Translations under genes and position numbers: made by a program
Origin: Stomorhina lunata
Taxonomy: Eukaryota; Arthropoda; Insecta; Diptera; Rhiniidae
Reading direction: 5' to 3'
Assembly: GCA_933228675.1 (NCBI GenBank)
Contig: OW121740.1
Span: forward strand, 930,001 to 994,000
DNA: 64,000 bases
Part shown: one piece after another, positions 1-15,400 of the stretch
How positions within the stretch are numbered: the first letter of the stretch is position 1
Layout: each line of letters starts with the position of its first letter
The notes under the pieces: model-generated
What the model was told of the DNA's origin: nothing
Databases searched by the model: none
The model's input: the letters and a program-made list of their open reading frames with translations, nothing else

Positions 1-173
1 TTATAAGAGGCATAACTGAAAAAAATACTTTTTCAAAAAAGTGACTTTCCTTTAGGAATAAAGGAGTATTGATCTCTGCATTACAAAAGCAATTCAAATT
101 GAGTAATAATATGGTTTTCTTCTTTATTGCAATTAATGGAAATAAAATAAACCGTTAAAGATTTTATACTTAC
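1..173 (-). other. nAChRalpha1 intron 7, partial
   Basis: This is intron sequence downstream of the exon 7 donor, AT-rich and without coding similarity. The matching acceptor and last coding exon are outside the window. Confidence 0.85.
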
Positions 174-445
174 ACTTTCAAATTTGTCTTTATTTTTCAT
201 ATGTTGAGCTATAAAACGTGAACCCTCGATGGTTTTTTCCATTTCGCCTACATAGGGTTTGTCAAATGTGGGACTTAAATCGGCCTGACAACAACTAGGA
301 CTTAAATCACCATTGACAGTAGTCGGACTGAAGAGGTCATCATCGGCTCCAGGCAGTGGCAGTGCAGAAGGCAGGGGCGGGTCACCGAAACATTGCGCTA
401 TACCCGCTGTTCCGGCAAATTCACTAAAACGTTGAGCTGGTAATG
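174..445 (-). CDS. nAChRalpha1: nAChRalpha1 coding exon 7 (M3-M4 loop, MA helix)
   Basis: Two bases complete Ala404, and residues 405-494 follow. The loop contains proline-rich [16 protein letters not shown], the CC at 455-456, and DLSPTF. It then ends in the conserved stretch starting [13 protein letters not shown] (473-494), which forms the amphipathic MA helix before M4. From memory the Drosophila protein has an alanine run after the CC motif. Here only Gln-Ala separates CC from DLSP, so this loop is shorter. The acceptor is gtaatttcag and the donor AGT|GTAAGT, phase 0. The next exon (expected to start VEEDW and carry M4) lies left of the window. Confidence 0.94.
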
Positions 446-3400
446 CTGAAATTACAAAAATAAAGAGAAAATTAGAACTAAAGAACATTTTCTAATTCAC
501 TAAGAAATTCATCTTGTTTAGTAGGATAAGTGTTATTCTGTTTTATTAAACTGCGAAACAATACACAAAATTTTTTAAAAAGTTAATAAAAATATCTTCT
601 GATTTCCATTTAAATACTGAGCCCTTCTTTAGGTTTGAAGAGGAGAATTACAAAAATAAATAAAGCGAAATATTTTATTACTATATAAATCATACATTTG
701 TATTCGCTTTAGCTTGATGTTTCCTCTTGTCTCAGCCATACATTTTCCAAAACGCCAAAAAGGAAATGAAAATATAAGTACAGAGAATGAAACTTAAAAA
801 TGTGAAACATATAAAAAAGAACTAAATAAGGGATCCGTTGAGGAAATAAAGTATTTGTTTGATTGTCGCCAACAGTTGGGAGACAAGGGGCAATGAAAGA
901 TGAAAAAGAAAAGGAAAAAAAATAAATAACAAGTATACGTGTCTGGACTTGAAAGCGGAAACGGAAATGCGACTACGTTACTCGCAAATGTGCACACACT
1001 TATGTATGTGAATGTATAAAAATATACATACGTATGGATGTACGTACATAAAAATAATTTTTATATGTTGTACTAAGTACAACAAAAACAACGTGATAGC
1101 ATAAACCAAAGACATTTAGAAACAAATGCACACAGAAACACACTTTAAGTATTCGCACGCAGACATGCTCTTACTCAATACCATGATGACAATGAATGCG
1201 TCAGTATTTGTTGGGCATATGTACAGGGAAAAAGTAGATTTGTTTTTATTTAAGCCAGATTAAGTTTCCAAGTGCAAAGTTGCATGTTCATCCGAATGAG
1301 AATGAAAATGAAAATAAGTTTGAGTGTATGAGAATTGCTTTAAAATTAAGTACGCGGGTTTGAGGAAAAATTGAAAAACGTTTTTTCTGCTTTATTGTAT
1401 AATTTGTTTTTGTATCAAATTGTTGGATTTTTCTTTCCATTCATAGAAACATGTATTAAATTGCAAGCATCTACACAAAAATATATCATGTACATACATA
1501 TGTTTGTATGTATAAGTACTTCCATGTGATCATGCTCAGCCACAATTTCATCTACTACAATAATATGCCTGTGTGTATGGCAGTGTAGTCTAGATAAAAT
1601 ACTCATATGAACTCTATCCAACACATACTCAAATGTAAATTGAAAAATTTCACAACAAATATGTCACATAAAATGTTTAGATTGCACATCAAATAAATCT
1701 ATTTTTTGTATGTTCCCACGTAATGGAATAAGAATTAAACAAATACGAATTTTAAATTAGAAACAAATGCACGAGTGGGAGTAAATTTGAAAACGTTTAT
1801 AGTTTACACTATTTCTGCATTTAAATTATATTCGAAGCTTAAATATATAGTAAGTCGTTATACGAATATGTATTCGTGAAAAATCATAAAGATTTAGACA
1901 CACAATTTTGTATAAAAAAAATGTTAATTAATCATATTTATTTACGCAGATAATAGCAAGACAGCATAAAACATAGGAAGTAGTAAAATAAACTGAAACT
2001 TTATGTTTTAAGTTGCTGCACACCGACAGTCTTATACACACATACGAGCACACGCACTTAAATAAACTGGCTCCTAACCACCCACCCAGAACCACTGAAA
2101 TCTATGGCATAGAGGAAATATTAATAAATCTTGTACAATCTTAAAAGCAATAATTCTTTTACGCATTAACAAACTTTTAAAATTATTTACGCTTCAAAAC
2201 TCTACAACATGACAACGATTTTCTTGATAATGAATAAAAAGGACTTGAAAAATTATTATAAAAAGTCCATTAACAAAAGTCAGAGGCTAAAAAACTTAAA
2301 AAACTGGAAAATTAAAACTGTTCTATATGCAAATACAAATAAATACAATAAATGACACAAATCTTGGATTTAATTTTTTTACTCTTAAATTAGTTTTTGC
2401 GAACATAAAGTAGTTTTGTATCTTAAATGGAAGGAATTTATAAAATGTCTCTTCACGAACATACATACATTCGTACATATGTAAGTATAGGAGTATTCAT
2501 CATTTTGACTTATATGTAACTAATTACATTCCTCAACTATGAACATTTTATTTTTATAAGTATATTTTATGCAATTTTTAATTGAAATTGAAGCCATACA
2601 AGTAGAAATCATGTTTGTTAAAATTTTATTGCTTGAGGAATTTTTATGATACTCTTCTTTTTTGTTATGTTTAATAAAAACTTCAATGTTTTTATTTTGT
2701 AAGTACATAAGTAGAGTCAATAATAAAAATTGCAATAACTTTAAATAAGTTATTTTTAAATTGTACATAATAATTTACTTAAATGGACCCTACACCACAA
2801 CATACCTGGTATTCCATAATCGCCGCTAAATCGTTTTGTGTCATAATTTACAAATTTGTCAACATCTGGGGGCAGATGAAATACATCTGTTAGCACTTCT
2901 TGGGGTTGGTCATCCTCGTCATCGTTTGATTCGTCTTTCTTGGGACGTTCAATGCACAAAAGTTTAGGTAAAATTTCTATGAATACTTTTTGAACCCAAG
3001 GGGCCATTCTATGCGTTACGGGAGACCTGTAAATAACGTATATATTTTTAAGTAAAAACTTGTAAATAGATAAGTAATATGAGATACAAAAATAAGAAAA
3101 ACAAATATTCAAATATATACTTATTATATATTACCTAAAATTAACGTTTAATACCGCAATGGTAACCACAACAGAGAGCGTAACTAACATCATCGTAAAT
3201 AGTAGGTATTTTCCTAGTAGAGGTACCGTTAATGATGTCGGCGGTATAATTTCCGCAAGCAGTAAAAAAAACACAGTCAACGACAATAGGATACTTATAC
3301 ACAGCGAAATCTTTTCGCCTGAATCACTGGGTAAGTAAAATACCAAGACGGATAAGAATGATATACCGACACAGGGTATAATTAGATTGACAGTGTAAAA

Positions 3401-6400
3401 TAGTGTCTTTCGGCGCAGCGTCAAGTTGAAGACAATATCTAGATATGGCTCCTCACAGCAACTGTAAAATTTCTCATTACGCACAGCCGGCACTCGCATT
3501 ATATCCCACTCTACTGATATATAATAGTCCTGAAGATCTATGCCGACTTCTATGTTATCGGAATCCGGCGTTTGTTTAAGATGCCTTAAATCGACCTGCA
3601 AGCAATTGGCATGAAAACAGAAAATTTTTTATTATGCAAATTTGTTTTTTTTTTCTTCTTTCTTTTGATTCTCAAGTGTAATTTCATCAGTTCAGTTCAA
3701 TTCATTTCAGTTCGTAAATAAACTTTTGTTCTTATTTATTTGAGCATATTTTAAACAAAATAATAAACACGCAAATTTTAAATAGCTAAACATTAAAATT
3801 CATATTTGTAATATTTTTCTGCAAACACGCGTGCGGGTTGATGGAAGTAGGAGGGGAGTTGTAAATGGCATCACCAGTGGTAAAATCAATGATGCATATA
3901 GAAAATTTGTCAAACTCTTTGTGTAGTGGCAAACAGAAAAGACAAATAAATAATCAAAATTCATACATACATACATATATATTTAAAATTGTGTGTGATA
4001 AAAACTTGTCAAAGATAGTGAAAATGTAAATTTTTTACTTTGTTTACAAAAGAAATTGTGAAAAATAATCTGATATTAGACACATCATTCTTTTTTATAA
4101 GAATCAACAAAAATATTACAAACTAATTTTTACAACTGGTTTAGGTTTCAAATTTGATGTTATGTATAAATTTTACATGTTACCACACAAATGTTATTTA
4201 AATTGAAGTTTAAGTTGAAACAAATTTGGTTCCAAGACAAATAACTATTAACAAAGGAATAATAAGAAGAACACCCGTCAGTTTTTCTTAACGGTCGCCA
4301 TTTTCTTTTTATTTATTTGACAGCTGGGTTATTTTTTAAAAAGTCATTTATTGTTGTTAGTTCATTAAACGCACGCACAAGCCAACACAAAAAACACTTG
4401 CTCGCATTTGCACAAATTTACAGTCGCCCACACATTTATTTGGTTTCTTCCGATTCCTATTCTGATACCGATACCCACTGCGTATGAGTGACATATGATT
4501 CATTCAAATAAAGTAAACGCACCGCATGACGGCTTACTACATCCAAGAAGAAAAAAAAAATTCAAAGAAGATTTTTTGCTGTTCTACTATTAAAGTTGAG
4601 TTTGTTGCTGGTGGCTAAAAAATACAACAAAGACAACAATGGATAATGATTCATACATACATAAATACATACATATGTATAAAATAATGTATAAAATTGA
4701 AATTTTCTGAAACATCTTGTGTCTAGAGAAACCAGATAATATTTGTGCACATGTCAATTGGCTGAAAGTATATTTTATTTTCAAAGTTAGCAGTTGTGCT
4801 TTTTGGTAATTTTTATAGTTCGTTCTTTGTCGTGTTTGCGTTTAAAAATTCTAATCATTTTCAATTTTACACTTAACTTGTTGGGGACAAAAAAAGTCGA
4901 GAAAGAGTCTGAATGGAAAATAAAAAGAAACAAATCACATTAGATAACGCCTATACAAATACACATTTGCCATACTTAGGTTTAAGTATAAATGTATTAG
5001 TCTTTGTTTGATAAACATTGTTAAAAAGTAATTTTCACAAATAAATCTGACAGCTAACACACTAACACATAAACAGATACAAACACATCTTGGCACAGGA
5101 GCCCTGTTGGAGTAAAAGAACTGACAAACAGACATTTACAATGATTTAATGGTTATAAAATTGAGATTAATGTCATGTTTTTTTCTTGTAAATTATAAAA
5201 TTTGTGTGAACTTATTGCGTTATATTTTTATTTTCTTTCGTCTTAACTTTTCTATTATTTATTGTTAGTTAATATTGTCAACGTCATTGTTCTTTTTCTT
5301 CTTGATTTTTGAAATTCATTTAAAAACAGAAACAATTTTATTATTAATAATAATTTTGTATAAATAGAATCTGCATTACTTAAAACTTACCATGTAACCA
5401 TCATAAGTCCATGAACCGAATTTCATAAAACATGTCTGCTCATCGAATGGAAAATATTCAACATCGATTTCACAAAATGATTTATAAATGGCAGGAGGTT
5501 TCCATACAACTTTGCCGGTATGATGGAGTATAGCTTTTGTCATTATTGTCACTTCATAATTACCATCGGCACTGCAAAAAATAAGGGGAAAATTAAAACA
5601 TTTTTTTATTAATGACATCATTATGTTTCTATGATATTTTGTTGCAAAATGTCATTAAATACAATGACAAATTAAAATTTTTGTATACAAAGTTTAAAAT
5701 TAGAAACGCCTGTAAATTAATTACTTTTTGTTAGACGTAAAGACTGGAAAATATACATAAATATTTGAGATACTTAAGATAACCTATATTGTTACAGTTG
5801 GTTACTTAGACATGGCAAACAATTATTAATTAATTATTTGACATATTTTTATTATTGATCGTTTACTTTATTTTTTTGCAGAATACAAAATGAACAAATT
5901 TTGAACTAACCATCTACAACTACGCACAATTTTCGTGTAGTTTAAACAAAAAATCCCTTTTACCAAAAGCAATTTGTACATAGGCTATAGTTAGACTGGG
6001 CGAACTGTCAAAGTACATTTTAGAAACGTTAAAGTACATATTAGAAACGTCATACTTCAATTTTTTGGTTCCTTAGTAGACCATATCGTCGCAAAAATTA
6101 AAGAACGCTGTAACTGACAAAAAATCTAAAATAAGTTTATTTGTATAGCTTTTATCAGAAAAAAATACTGCGTCGATTGGCCCGGTTCCATATTTGTATG
6201 GTGAAGAAAAGAAGAATACCAGTGTCTTATTTGTCGTTTGCCAATAAAAACTGGTTTTGAGATAAAATTTTTAAAGTATAAGTATATAAAGCGAGAAAAA
6301 ATAAAAATACGTTTTTAACTTGCATAGTTTTTTAGATATGAATTATACTTTCATAAAGATTTTTTCATCTGGTGAATATCTTGCGTCGATATGTTCTCAG

Positions 6401-9400
6401 TTTAGTTAAAGTCTATGTTTGTAAACTCCTATATAAATATATAAACATTTTTGATATCCCACTTAACTTTAAGATCAATTCATAATATTTACAATTTAAT
6501 TTCTGCTTATATTCTGATATTCGCAAAAATTGAGAAGAATAAAATTTAAACCTATAAGACTTTAAAGATCGACTAATTTAACTGGAAACATAACATCTTA
6601 AGTTAATTTTGATTTAAAAAGTTTTTGAGTTAAGTTCAAAAACAAATATGATTGTTTAATTCACAAAGTATTGTTACGTTTTTCCTTTAAAAATGTGGAA
6701 AAATTCTTTTTGCAAACAACCGTAAAAAAATTAAAACACTTTATGTAGTTTTACAAAGTAATACTTTATTAATCACTTAAAACACACTTTCACAAAAACT
6801 GTAAACAAACTTCACAAAACTGCTTTACAAATATTTTTAGTCTCACTGTTCTCTTATACGCGGCTTAATTAAAACTGTTCCCGCAATACTCGTCTATCGG
6901 CCTTATATAGTAGAGAAGAGAGTTTCTAGCAATTTATGCAGACGTAAACAAAGACCTGATGTCGTTGATTACACTAAGAATGTAGCTTACGAAAGTTCAT
7001 GCTCGTTCCAATACATTCTCACATGATCAAGAACATACTCACACATACGTTGTACAAACAGATTATCTGAAGTTAACAGTAGCAGATAGAGAGAGAGAGA
7101 GAGTATAGATAAAGGAGAAAAATGTTGTTATACTCTTTACAGCGCATAAGAGAAATATGTTACTCTGCTTATAGACACAAACGGAACAACAACAACATCA
7201 ACAGAAACATTATAGAAAACTGGGGGAAGAATTGTAAGTAGTGAACTTTGCACAATGGGGCAGATAACTTAAAAATTCGTGACAGTATATTGACATTTAA
7301 GCAAAATATTAGATCTTTTAATAGAAATAAATTGTTATGATAGTAAACATCGGAAAACAACAATATTTCTATATTGTTTGAACATGTCTATTAAGGTGAC
7401 GATATTCGATATTCATTATCATTTGGATACTCATATTAAACATACTTCTTGCATAAGTAAATATACTTAGTTCTGATAATTTTGGCTTATTTAACTTCTT
7501 AGTTTTTTTTCACCACTACCACAATGCAACCACACGCAAAAATTCTCTCTTTTTCACACACACATAAACATTTGTAATTACTAAGAAATTTGTTCTGGCT
7601 TTTTGCCATTTTAAAATATTTTCTCTTGGTTACACAAAAACTGATTCTGGAGCACAGACAATTTAAGTCTATAATGTCTCTTATTATAAGCCTAGAAAAA
7701 TTAAAAAGTAAAATATATTTTTTAAACGAAAAACTAAATGGAACGAAATGAAAATAAAATTTCGAGACAGCCAAAGAACGTTTGTAGCTGCTTAATTCCA
7801 GCAATTAATTTTTATGATGATCTCAGAAATTAAAATTCACTCCAGCTAGAAAATGGAGAAAAAAAAAATCGGTAAGAGCAAAAACAAACAGCTACTTAAT
7901 ACCCATCTACATTTTCATTTTAACTGAAAAGATAGAAGAAAGCCAGACTACAGACGCTTTTATACCGCATAATATATGTATATATTTATTTAATTTTTTT
8001 ATAACTGTAAGTATAAGTATTGTGTATAAATAAACAGTTTATAGATACATACTCGTACATACGTTAGTACAGAGAAAATGGAATTGGGATTTTCCTTCTT
8101 ACTAAACAGTATTTTATTTTATTTTATTTAAAAGCGTTTGTTTAAAAGTATGCGTTTATTCAATCTGTGTTTGAGTGTGTTGGAATGTATATAATATTAA
8201 ATACCCTTCTTATGTGTCATTGCCTCTTTGCTGCCTCAACTCAGCTGTTGGCCCTGTCCTAACTTTTTCCTAAACTTCTTGCTGTTGTTACGATAAGCAA
8301 ACGTAACTTATTAACTTAAATACATTTGTACTTTATATTGTACAATTCTTACTAGGCTCCTCATTTATTTAATGCAAAATAATCATAGTAACAAATTCAT
8401 TTGATTGAGCGGAAATTGATAGATAATAAAATAATCTGCTTTAATGATAATGATTTTATATTTTTCTTAGGAGCTCAAAGTATTAAATTTTGTTTTGCAG
8501 TGTTACAGTTTTTTTTTTGAATTAAAGAAGAAAATAATAAGTTTAATTTACAATAAATTTTACTACCAGAGACTTTTATCAGTTATTAAAAAAAAAAATT
8601 GTTGTATTATCTACCGAACAGTTAAGTCAAATGCTGCTGGTTGTTACATTTTTCAAATGACATTTCTATTTATCTGTGGGGTTTTCATTAAATATGTTAG
8701 ACTTTTCTGCAGTTTATTCAGTTTGAAACAGAGTTTTTTTATGTTTTTACTTTGACGATGACACATGGTCTAAAAATATTTCATTTATAATAGAATTAAA
8801 AGATTTCTTAGATAATGAACTTGTCAACAGCAAACATTTAATTAAAAACCAGCAAAAAGGAGCAAACAAACTAAGAAAAACTGAATCATATGAAGGAAAC
8901 AAAAACTAAAAGCACTTTAGGGAATATATATACAAATCTACAGAAATTTAGGTTGAAATACAAATACGTATGTATGTATGTTTGAATGTGTATGTTGTGA
9001 ATATTATTTTTCTTATGTATATACGAATAGGTTGTCGCATGGAGGCAAATTCATATGAAAAGATTCTTATTTAAATGAATTAAGTGACAAATAAAATTTG
9101 GGTTTCTCTACCCAACGTTATAATTCAAAAGGCAACTATTTAATATTTAACAATTTAGTGAAAACCATGAACAGTATAAGGATTAGACTAAATTTTTTGT
9201 AGGCTTATTCTCTTTCTTTTCTCTACACTTAAAAATAAAAACTTACATAGGGTGAATTTATTTATTTAAAACATTTTATGTTATTTTCATACAATAAAAT
9301 TGATATAGTGTTGATATTCTAAGGGCAAGCTCCAGGAACATAAATTTATCCAAATCCCAAAAATAAATGAATACAATATATACCAAAAAACAATAAACGC

Positions 9401-12400
9401 ATAATAAAATCAATATAAATGCTGACAAATTTGGCTGATATTCAATAAACACAAAAAAAGACAAATAAAAATGTTAAAACCCATTTATTAAACAAAAATA
9501 AAAATAAATAAAATTTCATAAAAAGTAAAAACCGAATTAACAAGGAACTTTTACAAACATTCCAGTGCAAATAAATACTTGTACAGTAAAATATACTTTA
9601 CACTGTCACGCACACAGATTTACAATTATATGGGTACTTACAACACTCGCATATTGTCGTGTCGTGTCGTTTATATACTAGAAAAAGTGAATAACTCAAA
9701 AGTCCTTGTTTTCAGTAAAGTGCATTGAATAAAAACCTATAAACGGGCGATATTTTTATATTTATATCGCAACAATATATAATCTGGTGATAAACAGACA
9801 TCGCCAAACATAAAATAATACACAAATAATTTTTTTATGGTTATGAAATTATGAATATGTTTCTATTTATATAATTTTTATTTTCAAAATAAGAAATGCA
9901 AAAATATTCAGTGTTTTTAAACTCGTATACAATAAAATATTAATTTATTACTTTACTAAGTGAATGCTTTGTTTTCATAGTTTTTATTTTTAGCTTTACG
10001 AACGATACAAAAAGGACACAAATTGAAAATATGTAACAAAACATGTGCAAGTGCATACATACATACAAATATAAAATAAATATTTTTGGAAATTCTATAA
10101 CATAAATGACAAAATACATAACCAGTGTAACTTTAATGCACAGAATACATTACTCGTACATGAATTCATTCATTTATGCATTCGAAAATCTAAATGCTTT
10201 TAGATGTTTGGTTTTGTTTTTTTTTTTTGAATTTTCATGGAGAAAAATACAATGTAAAAATGTCGGCGCTATATAGAAAACTTTTGTATTCAAATTTCTA
10301 CTTACATGCATACATATATGTAAGTTTTTTGTATAAACCATTTGCATACATACATACATACATATAGTTTTTGGCTTTAGGTCTCAAGTGCTGAGCAAAC
10401 AGTGCGTGACCGTGTCACCAAACCAATAAATTATTGTTTTTGAGATCTCAGATGAATACCAAATGCAACAAAACCAAACCTAAATAAAATAAAAATTGTA
10501 AATTTTGGAAGAAAAATACAGTTAGTAGGTACTAATATGTACATATGTATGTATATACAATCACGTATAAGCAATAGAAAATGTGTATTAACACCATAAA
10601 CAAATTTGCTTAAAAATGTCTTCTGCACATTAGACAGACTCTTAAAAAATTTAAGGAAATATTTTTTATTTTTACTAAATTGTTAAGGTATTTTGTAATA
10701 TGGATCAATATATTTGATCGAAAGAGTTAACGAATTGCAAAGCCAGAAAATCAATTTTTCTACACTTCATAATTTTTGTGCGTAAATACTATAATCTCAT
10801 TGCTAAATTTCGAGACAATCGGACTACATTTGACCCTATAATATAAGACCTAAAGACAAAAATGGCTTCAGTAAATAAGTCTTGGAAAAATGTTTGTATG
10901 ATGACAAAATTAAGCAAATAAATGTAAATATGTCTTGATGCAAGAAAAAGATAAGACATTTGACTTCAGTAGTGAATACTTTCTTAAAAGATGCGATATC
11001 TTTGCGATTATCTTTGCAATTTGGTACTGATAATAAAAATATTTTTTAAACCTAAAATTTCCGAACGATGCGATTTGAAAGCTCCTCAAAATTCCTTTTT
11101 TTAATTTCCGTAATATCGCGATTTTTTTGCGCCCTTCTTCCGCACAAATTGAAAGATTATTTTATATTCAAGAAATTATTAGAAAATACTAAAAATTTTG
11201 TTATCTTATCTTATATCTTTAAACGAGCAATTATTTTATATATATATTATGTATATATATTTAGAAGGGCTATCTCGAAAACGGCTCTAACGATTAAGAT
11301 TAAATTTAGACAGTGGGTTCCTTTTTTGCCCTTTAGATCGAGTAAGAAGGCAGTTTTGGAATATCTTAAATGTTGTATGAAGTATTTCCTATAAGTAAAC
11401 AAAGAAACAAAATTTAAACTGTATTTTGAACAACTATACAAATAAGCGAACAGGTGTTCGGTACTTTTTTGAAACTATGTCCGATAAAAAAAATATTGAA
11501 CATTTTTGATTTTTCTGGACGAAATGGGTAAAAAAGGGATAAAATGATAACTAAACATCTCATAAAGTAATATGAATAAAACAAAATGTTAACTGCGTTT
11601 TAGTTAAATGTATCGAATTCAATTGATACTAAATAAGTACCAAACATGCATATGTAATTTTTTGAAATTAGGGAATAAAAAGGAGAAAATATTCAATATT
11701 ATAACTTTTAAACAATTGCATGCTTTTCTGTCTTTAGCAAAATTGTTGCTCATGAGCCGACGAATTTTGTATGACCCATTTCCGACAGGTGGCGCCACTA
11801 AAGATTACTCAAAGTAAATTAAAGTAAATTAAAGTAAAATAAATAAATGCATGTTCCTTAGCAAAGTTGATTTGCATGAGCCGACGAAGGTTTTTTAGTT
11901 GGCATGAATAATTTCCGACAGGTGGCGCCACTGGAAATTAAATCGAAAGCTGTTCATTTAATCATGCTATGATCTTTAGCAAAATTGTTGCGGATGAGCC
12001 GACGAAGGTTTCTTATATTTTCTGACAGGTGGCGCCACTAAAACTAAATATCAACAATTTCCGACAGGTGACGCCACTGAAAATGACTCAAATTTAATTA
12101 AATCGTAAACTGTACATTTGATCAGGCTATATTCTTTAGCAAAGTTGTTGCGCATGAGTCGTCGGAGGTTTCTAAGCTGGTACGACTAATTTCTAACATT
12201 ATTTAAAATTAATGAACTGTAAATAATGCATTAGGTCATGTGTTGATCGGACAAAATTAATTAATCGATTTAAAATTAATTGAATATTTATTTTAACTGG
12301 CTAGTACTTTATAAAATAAAATATAAAATTATATACATATATGAAATAAGTTTGCCTCGAAATGCTTATCATAAAGCTGCGAGCAAGGCTTGGTCAACCA

Positions 12401-15400
12401 GGTACTTTAATGTTAATTTTGTATACTTAAGAGAAAAATTTAAATTCAAAACCTTACAGCTTTTAATGTGAAAATTTTTTAAATGATCGAGAAAAAATAT
12501 TACATTCTTTCTTAATATTTGTTCATGGTTTATACGGCTATGCGATAAAGAATCTGATATTCGCGAAAAGTTATAACCCTAATGTATGTCTGTATGCTAA
12601 CATTTTTTTCAATTTAAATGCACACACATAAATAGCAAAAAACTAAAGAATGAATGTTAATGTGTTTATGCTTTCAAGCTTTTACCCATTTGGGCAGCTG
12701 AAGGCTTTTAACGATTACTATACATAGGTGTTTGTTAATATCAAAAGGCAACAACAATAACAAAATCATATATGTATTTGTTAAATTACAATATTTTTCA
12801 AAGTGGGTTTGTGTTACTCTGTGGAAATTTTACATTGACAATGTTTAATATAAATTATCTAGTTTTTGAGTTGTGTAGCGCTTTATTTAGTGTCACCACC
12901 TTCACCATAATTCATATTTCGGAAGTAAAAATATCGAACTGCATGAACCAACATCAATGAATGGTTTCTTTTTCTTTTTGGCAAATTGTGGGTGAGAGTA
13001 AAAATGTATAGCAACAAAAATATGTAGATATTTATATAAATTAATTTAAAAATTACAATTATGCATTTTGTGTTCTATAATTTACAACATCGTCGCATTT
13101 TTCTAACAAAATTTGTTTTAGTTTTCTATCTACAAGCTCACATTTGTATATACATAAATATATTAATACATGATATTTAAGTGCTTTCAGGCAAATGCTT
13201 TTGAGTCTTAATAAAAAATATGTAGGAGAATTTATTTATTTACTATTTCTATTAATAAATGTTAGTTGTTGTTGTAAAATAATCTTAAATTAACGATAGC
13301 TTGTGTACATTTTTGCCTTCGTAATTTTATAAATGCATATTTAGGCCATTATATTTTCATTGTATTGAACTGACACAAATGGTCATAATTTATGATAAGT
13401 ACAATGATGTATACATTCACGCAAAAGTGGAGTATGTATAAATAATTATTCTCTATAAAATAATAATAGTTAGTAAACGAGTTTCATAAAATTCGCATTT
13501 AATAGTATATGTACATATGTACTTTATGTGTAAATATTATTTGTATAGGATCATTTTAGTACTGTAACCAAATTTTGTTATAAATAGTTCTTAATTATAT
13601 ATAATTCTTATAAAAGAACAATGAAATTCTAATAAATTTTAAAAATCTTTGTTCAAGTCTAACAAATTCCATATTTTTAAGCACTTGGGTCACATAATAA
13701 CCAAATTTAAAAAAAAAAAACAGTTGTATCAGCTGTATGTTCTACTTGTTTGCATTTTTTAAGACACATTGTTATTTCCATCGAAAATAAAATGTGTATT
13801 AACTTAAAATGAACAAACAGACCATCACATTAACGGACAATATTTATTCTTCTATAAAAGATTCGATCTTAGGACGGATGTCAGACAAATTAAAACAGGA
13901 ATTACAGATTTTATTACATAAATATTTAATACCGAACCAATAAACTCATTCTTAATTTCTTTACAAACACGAATAACAATTATTCAGTTGATTAACTAAA
14001 TAACAATAGATTACATAATCATAACGTTTGTTCAGTACTTATTCAAACAAATTATTGTTTACTCTTAGCAAATATATTTATATATATAGGTATATATTTA
14101 CGCGCACACAAACATACAAATAGATACACACATAAATACAAATGTGCCTTTTTTAATGTCTTGGGCGTATAGGTAAATATATAGTATATTTATTGGATAT
14201 CTGATTTATATCCAACTTAAGTAAAAAAGCAACAAACAAAACTAAGAAATATATAAATATTTAGATTTACGTAATTTTGTTCTCTAGTATCCAATTGCAT
14301 TTTAGGTAACGATATATGTACATTACTTATAGCTACACATTTAGCTGTTTATTTTCAGTTAATTAAAATTACATAATCTTAGAAAAATAGGAAGGAACAG
14401 AAAGAAGTCATAAAGAAAGAGTTATAAATTATATCACAGAACTTTAGTGGAATATTATGACCATTTCCTTGTCTTGCGTTAATTAGTTACAATTTGTTAT
14501 ATTATAATTGGCTTTCTCAAGTTTCAACATAAATTATCTTTGTTGAAACATCAAAATTTGAGCTAAGTATAAGTTACGCTAATTATAATAATTTGTTTGT
14601 ATACTCTGATATACTTCTCAACAAAGTACCAAAGTCGTTGCCTTTGCTACCAAAAACGGCACCACCAACAACCGGAACCACAGTTAGCATTCATACTTAC
14701 AAGCATACATACATACATATATACATACATACAATATATATAGAGTTAAACTGTATTAAAGGATGAAATTAAATCCATTGGACAGTCGACGATGACTACT
14801 AGAAAAACCAATAATAAAAGAGAAGAGTCTGTAAGTAATATCTAGTAGCTGAAGCAGCAGCTGGAGCAAAAGTATCGGCTTAACGTTTGTAAAAGACAAA
14901 AGTCTGAAAAAAGTAAATAAAGTGATGGGTCCTACAAATAAACGATTATCGTTCTAAAAACATCCACTTGAAAAGTCAAGCGAGAGTAAAAGAAACAAAC
15001 AACAACAGAAAAAGAAACAGAAAGTACAAAAGAAAATAATAAATGAAATTTTATACATACATACATATTTGTTATCATAAATATTTCCCCACTCCCACTC
15101 TCCCCCTCACAACCCGCTTTATCCGTGTTATCTTTTTTGACTTTGGCAAATATGAAAATGAGTCCAAAAGTGTTTTTGTGTCCAATATCCACATTGAAAT
15201 TGTAGAAGGCCAATTTGGTGCTTATTTTTGAATCAGATTGAAATAAATAACTTTCAAAGAAGCGAACAGTTTTATTAATGCGGGCATATTTTTTTTTACA
15301 TTAGAATGGAATGATTTTTATACACTTCATCATGGGTGATAAGGGTACTACTTTATACAAGGTTGTCATTTAGCGTATTATTTGTATTACATAATAAACG

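Noticed and set aside
11734..12200. CRISPR-like array
   Set aside because: The units are diverged, irregular in period and contain no unique spacers of constant length. This is a eukaryotic intron.
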